Origin: Mesonia mobilis DSM 19841
Lineage (GTDB): Bacteria > Bacteroidota > Bacteroidia > Flavobacteriales > Flavobacteriaceae
Assembly: GCF_000423405.1 (NCBI RefSeq)
Contig: NZ_KE384014.1
Span: 1-64,000, forward strand
Reading direction: 5' to 3'
Length of the DNA stretch: 64,000 nt
The position numbers and the translations under genes are program-made. The stretch's first letter is position 1. Every line of letters begins with the position of its first letter. Of this stretch, positions 63,833 to 64,000 are shown in pieces. The notes beneath the pieces are model-generated. The model saw only the letters and a program-made list of their open reading frames with translations, had not been told where the DNA came from and made no database searches.

Positions 63833-64000
63833 ATGAAAACAATAGCCATTACAAGCGGTATCTTATATGTTTTAGCAACAATTATTGGTGCTGTCTTGCA
63901 GTTAATGCATTGGCCTTATGGTGTGATTATACAAAACACCGGTTTTTCATTATTACTTTTTGTATTTATACCAAGTTTAATTTTTTATGTAAAGCGGTTA
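63833..64000 (+). CDS. second HWP-motif membrane protein, partial (window edge)
   Basis: 56 codons are visible from ATG 63833: two hydrophobic helices with LQLMHWPYG between them, resembling the preceding gene. The gene continues past the end of the window. Function unknown. Confidence 0.6.
   Translation, partial: MKTIAITSGILYVLATIIGAVLQLMHWPYGVIIQNTGFSLLLFVFIPSLIFYVKRL

Overview
The window is chromosomal DNA from a low-GC member of the Bacteroidota, almost certainly a Flavobacteriaceae species. The main signs are promoters of the flavobacterial -7 type (TAnnTTTG), two secreted proteins with type IX secretion (T9SS) sorting domains, a GldI-like gliding lipoprotein, DUF5686, DUF4835 and DUF5683 family proteins, a Bacteroidota-type omega subunit, lipoproteins with a Cys right after a short hydrophobic leader, and few clear Shine-Dalgarno sequences. 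A genus cannot be fixed from the sequence alone. A marine relative of Gramella, Mesonia or Salegentibacter would fit.

Layout. 1-312 holds the 5' end of an IS110-family insertion sequence on the minus strand, with a structured non-coding leader that may encode its bridge RNA. It abuts half of a REP-like repeat. 412-4191: prmC, a LOG-family phosphoribohydrolase and ligA. 4308-5985: a 5'-nucleotidase split into two genes. 6140-8008: an M61 peptidase. 8162-14602: a compact run DUF6913, dapA, bamD, rpoZ, coaBC, DUF4835, recN, followed by fabI. 15614-21786: two large T9SS-exported fibronectin-III proteins. 21858-26765: glycosyltransferase, YbbR-like protein, coaE, then a sensor kinase and response regulator. 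26817-33868 (minus): a run from an oxidoreductase through 3-hydroxybutyryl-CoA dehydrogenase, DUF1015, a PLP-binding protein and an exonuclease/GIY-YIG fusion to a potassium channel and miaA. 34027-44355: pcm, a beta-barrel protein, an acetolactate decarboxylase-like lipoprotein, DUF5686, smpB, DUF6503, a histidine phosphatase, a phytase-like lipoprotein, CsbD and two unknown exported proteins. 44496-47129 (minus): an nrnA-like phosphoesterase, gldI, and a cyclophilin-FKBP fusion. 47255-49687: ndk, then recF with two small genes. 49836-56092 (plus): a TPR protein, ribH, a small membrane protein, mutL, two rhomboids and an EEP-family hydrolase. 56089-61313 (minus): parA, parB, DUF5683, dapB, lepB and WbqC. 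61413-64000: an SDR enzyme, a frameshifted esterase, and two small paralogous membrane proteins, the second cut by the window edge.

Most of the window is core housekeeping: DNA repair and segregation, coenzyme A, lysine/diaminopimelate and riboflavin synthesis, outer-membrane assembly and protein export. Several genes sit in tight operons with 1-14 base overlaps. The accessory signals are the IS110 end, scattered REP-like repeats, the paired adhesin-like proteins and the broken esterase. The strongest candidates for a second look are the IS110 leader with its possible guide match to the flanking REP-like repeat, the A7 frameshift in the esterase, the MutL without recognisable endonuclease motifs, the zinc-ribbon potassium channel and the cyclophilin-FKBP fusion beside gldI. 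No tRNA, rRNA, CRISPR array or prophage was seen.
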